Assembly (NCBI RefSeq): GCF_937958065.1
Contig: NZ_CALFXI010000081.1
Location: 42,597 to 106,596 of the forward strand
Source: an uncultured Steroidobacter sp.
GTDB taxonomy: Bacteria > Pseudomonadota > Gammaproteobacteria > Steroidobacterales > Steroidobacteraceae
DNA: 64,000 nt
Direction of reading: 5' to 3'
Shown: one piece after another, positions 62,335 to 64,000 of the stretch
How positions within the stretch are numbered: position 1 is the first letter of the stretch
How the letters are laid out: each line of letters opens with the position of its first letter
Made by a program: the position numbers and the translations under genes
Notes under the pieces: generated by a model
The model's database searches: none
The model's input: the letters and a program-made list of their open reading frames with translations, nothing else
Told to the model about the DNA's origin: nothing

Positions 62335-62972
62335 TACTGTCCCGCCTGGTCCGCATCGCACGGGTCGATTCGTACCGTGCAGGGGCGTCGACCCCGCATT
62401 TTAAGAATCGAGAGATCGAGCGACGGCGCGTTACTGCGCAGAGCAATCCGCAAGGTCGCGGGCGAAGCGGCTCGTGCCTCGCTCATCGGTCGAAACAACA
62501 CTCCAACGCCACGGCCGGTCATCGCCGCAAGCTTCACGGTGCGGAGGGCTGCAGGCTTCAAGTGCCGCGCCCACCCAATGACCGCAAGACACGCGCCCGA
62601 ACGCAACGCTTGGGTCATTGCCCATTGCAAGTCGGCCGGCTGCGACACCGAGCAGATCCAATGATCGTTGGGAATGAGCCCGTACTGTGTCAGCGCGATC
62701 GCATGCAACTCGAACGGCGGTGCTAGCCACAGCACGACTCTCCGGCACGATGCTTCTGACGCATGCCGTTGCCTCAACAGGCCGAGAAGCAGCCTCAGTT
62801 CCCCAATGCCTTGATCATCTGACAGCAATTCGATGAGCGACGGCACCGGCCAGCCGCCACCGAGGGCCCGATCCAAGGCCTCGTACCCCGACGAGACGCA
62901 ATGGGACTGCTGCGAGCCGAGCGACTCTGCGCGCCAGAGCAGCGGGATGTCGTCGAGCGTGACGGCGTTCAT
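62334..62972 (-). CDS. imuA: ImuA, RecA-like mutasome accessory protein
   Basis: 212 residues with RecA/SulA-like fold (SGYEALDRALGGGWPVPSLIELLS, then a degenerate P-loop DDQGIGELRLL without Lys). This is the ImuA pattern. It is overlapped by imuB and preceded by a small zinc-ribbon gene at 3 bases. Confidence 0.9.
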   Translation of the reverse strand: MNAVTLDDIPLLWRAESLGSQQSHCVSSGYEALDRALGGGWPVPSLIELLSDDQGIGELRLLLGLLRQRHASEASCRRVVLWLAPPFELHAIALTQYGLIPNDHWICSVSQPADLQWAMTQALRSGACLAVIGWARHLKPAALRTVKLAAMTGRGVGVLFRPMSEARAASPATLRIALRSNAPSLDLSILKMRGRRPCTVRIDPCDADQAGQ

Positions 62973-62975
62973 CGA

Positions 62976-63233
62976 TCACTCCCGCTCCCGCCGTCGCTGA
63001 TTGATCTTCGACCACGCTTGAATGGCGGGGCTGCCACTGGGCGGCCGTCGCGCTTTCGGCCGATCCTCGAACGCACGCGTGAGTGCAACCGGATCGAGGC
63101 AAACGATCGTGCAGTTTGCACAGAAGATCAGCCGCGTCGTGACCTGCGAACCGTCTGGACGGTTCAAAACCACCGGCTGGAACACGGTGCCATTGCAGAT
63201 GGGGCAGCAGATGTGGTCGGGCCGGTCCGGCAT
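62976..63233 (-). CDS. Small zinc-ribbon protein at the head of the imu operon
   Basis: 85 residues. Two CxxC pairs (CCPICNG near 9-15 and FCANCTIV near 38-45) suggest a zinc ribbon. The C-terminal half is basic and proline-rich (RPKARRPPSGSPAIQAW). I do not know a function. The close spacing to imuA and the perfect LexA box just upstream make it the first gene of the SOS operon. Confidence 0.78.
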   Translation of the reverse strand: MPDRPDHICCPICNGTVFQPVVLNRPDGSQVTTRLIFCANCTIVCLDPVALTRAFEDRPKARRPPSGSPAIQAWSKINQRRRERE

Positions 63234-63247
63234 GGCGAATCAATAAG

Positions 63248-63292
63248 CTGTACGGATGTACAGATCCTAGATCGGTTCCGCCGCAGGTGGAA
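63248..63292 (-). promoter_or_regulatory. LexA box and promoter of the imu operon
   Basis: CTGTACGGATGTACAG (63248-63263) is a perfect CTGT-N8-ACAG SOS box. On the minus strand, TTCCAC (63287-63292), a 17-base spacer and TAGGAT (63264-63269) form a promoter whose -10 abuts the box. LexA binding would block it. Confidence 0.82.
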
Positions 63293-63506
63293 GAAGCTAG
63301 ACCGGCAAATACCGCAGCCGATCCCCTGTGCTTGGCTAACCGGCTGATGCGCCGCCGATTAAATTTTTCGCCGCTGGGGAGCAGGGCGGTCGTGTGCGTA
63401 ACTGCAGGTTAACCTATGATCGTCGGGAAGACGCTGGCAATGACCAGTGACGTCGAACGATGACCAGCTGCTGGTCTGATGGCTCCGAGTGATCGACAGG
63501 TGACGA

Positions 63507-63998
63507 ATGAAGCGACACTTCGCAATGATGGCGAACTACAACCACTGGGCAAACGTCCGGCTCTATGACATGGCCGCCGGATTGCCCGATGAGCTCTACC
63601 GCAAGCCGGTGGGTGTCTACTTCAAGAGTCTGCACGGCACCCTGAACCACCTCTTGACGGCCGATCGCATCTGGATGCATCGCTTGGAAGGCAAAGGCGA
63701 TCATCCCGGCAAGCTCAACGCGACGATTCACGAGGATCTAGCGTCGTTGCGGGAAGCACGCTTCGCTGAAGACCAGCGGATAATCAACTTTGTCGGCACT
63801 CTCGACGATGCGGATTTCGAGAAACCGTGGGACTACAAGACGCTGAACGGCACGCCGCAGCGGCACTGCGTGCGCGAAATCCTTGCGCATCTGTTCAATC
63901 ACCAAACGCACCATCGCGGTCAGGCGCATGCGGCGCTGACTTTGCTCGGAGTGAGTGAGCCGGCGCCGCTGGATCTGTTGGTCATGTTGCGGGAGTAG
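63507..63998 (+). CDS. DinB-family (DUF664-like) putative metal-dependent protein
   Basis: 163 residues. The four-helix DinB fold shows in FAMMANYNHWANVRLY, GTLNHLLTADRIW and the C-terminal HLFNHQTHHRGQAH, whose His residues form the metal triad. DinB/YfiT-like proteins are often thiol-dependent transferases; the substrate here is unknown. It is divergent from the imu operon, and its promoter was not found. Not the DNA polymerase also called DinB. Confidence 0.88.
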   Translation: MKRHFAMMANYNHWANVRLYDMAAGLPDELYRKPVGVYFKSLHGTLNHLLTADRIWMHRLEGKGDHPGKLNATIHEDLASLREARFAEDQRIINFVGTLDDADFEKPWDYKTLNGTPQRHCVREILAHLFNHQTHHRGQAHAALTLLGVSEPAPLDLLVMLRE

Positions 63999-64000
63999 AG

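Overview
The window is chromosomal DNA of a GC-rich gammaproteobacterium. The order rne / rluC / yceF / yceD / rpmF / plsX is the E. coli order. The fimT-pilVWXY1E minor-pilin set, exbBD-msbA-lpxK and an imuA-imuB-dnaE2 cassette fit the Xanthomonadales/Nevskiales side of the class, and a Steroidobacter-like organism is my best guess. The lineage is inferred from gene content only. I found no rRNA, tRNA, insertion sequence, CRISPR array or prophage.

Layout. 1-5.8 kb: envelope genes (exbB partial, exbD, msbA, lpxK, a Trm112-like gene, kdsB), a small hypothetical gene and a low-molecular-weight phosphatase. 5.8-12.6 kb: RNase E convergent with the phosphatase, then rluC, yceF, yceD, rpmF and plsX. 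12.7-14.4 kb: an L,D-transpeptidase, a probable small structured RNA and an Lpp-like lipoprotein, with a cluster of related terminator hairpins. 14.5-21.7 kb: type IV pilus minor pilins and PilY1, all on the minus strand. 22 kb: lexA.

22.6-37.2 kb is a complete assimilatory nitrate/nitrite locus. One arm (minus strand) is nirB, a NirD-NAD(P)H reductase fusion, and a nitrate reductase. The other (plus strand) is nasT, nasS, nrtA, nrtB, a fused two-domain ABC ATPase and a porin. Three sequences matching the sigma-54 -24/-12 consensus lie before nirB, nasT and nrtA. A very strong terminator lies inside the nrtA leader, as expected for NasT antitermination relieved by nitrate through NasS.

37-51 kb is a mixed region: arsC, a Tat-exported M19-like protein, an HPF-type protein, a KTSC protein, a SulP transporter with an N-terminal FHA domain, a YchJ-like protein, a GDT1/UPF0016 Mn exporter behind a yybP-ykoY riboswitch, an MFS protein, higBA, an OsmC protein, a MarR/MBL/AHSA1 group and a large secreted beta-propeller-like protein. 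About 1 kb of mostly non-coding DNA follows, with a short ATGCAT-centred repeat and a good sigma-70 promoter.

51-57.7 kb is a polyol module: a four-gene mannitol/sorbitol-type ABC importer followed by a HAD phosphatase fused to mannitol-1-phosphate dehydrogenase. The importer and the fusion could together make, and recapture, mannitol as a compatible solute. 57.7-63.3 kb is the SOS mutasome (dnaE2, imuB, imuA and an extra zinc-ribbon gene) behind a perfect CTGT-N8-ACAG LexA box. A DinB-family protein ends the window.
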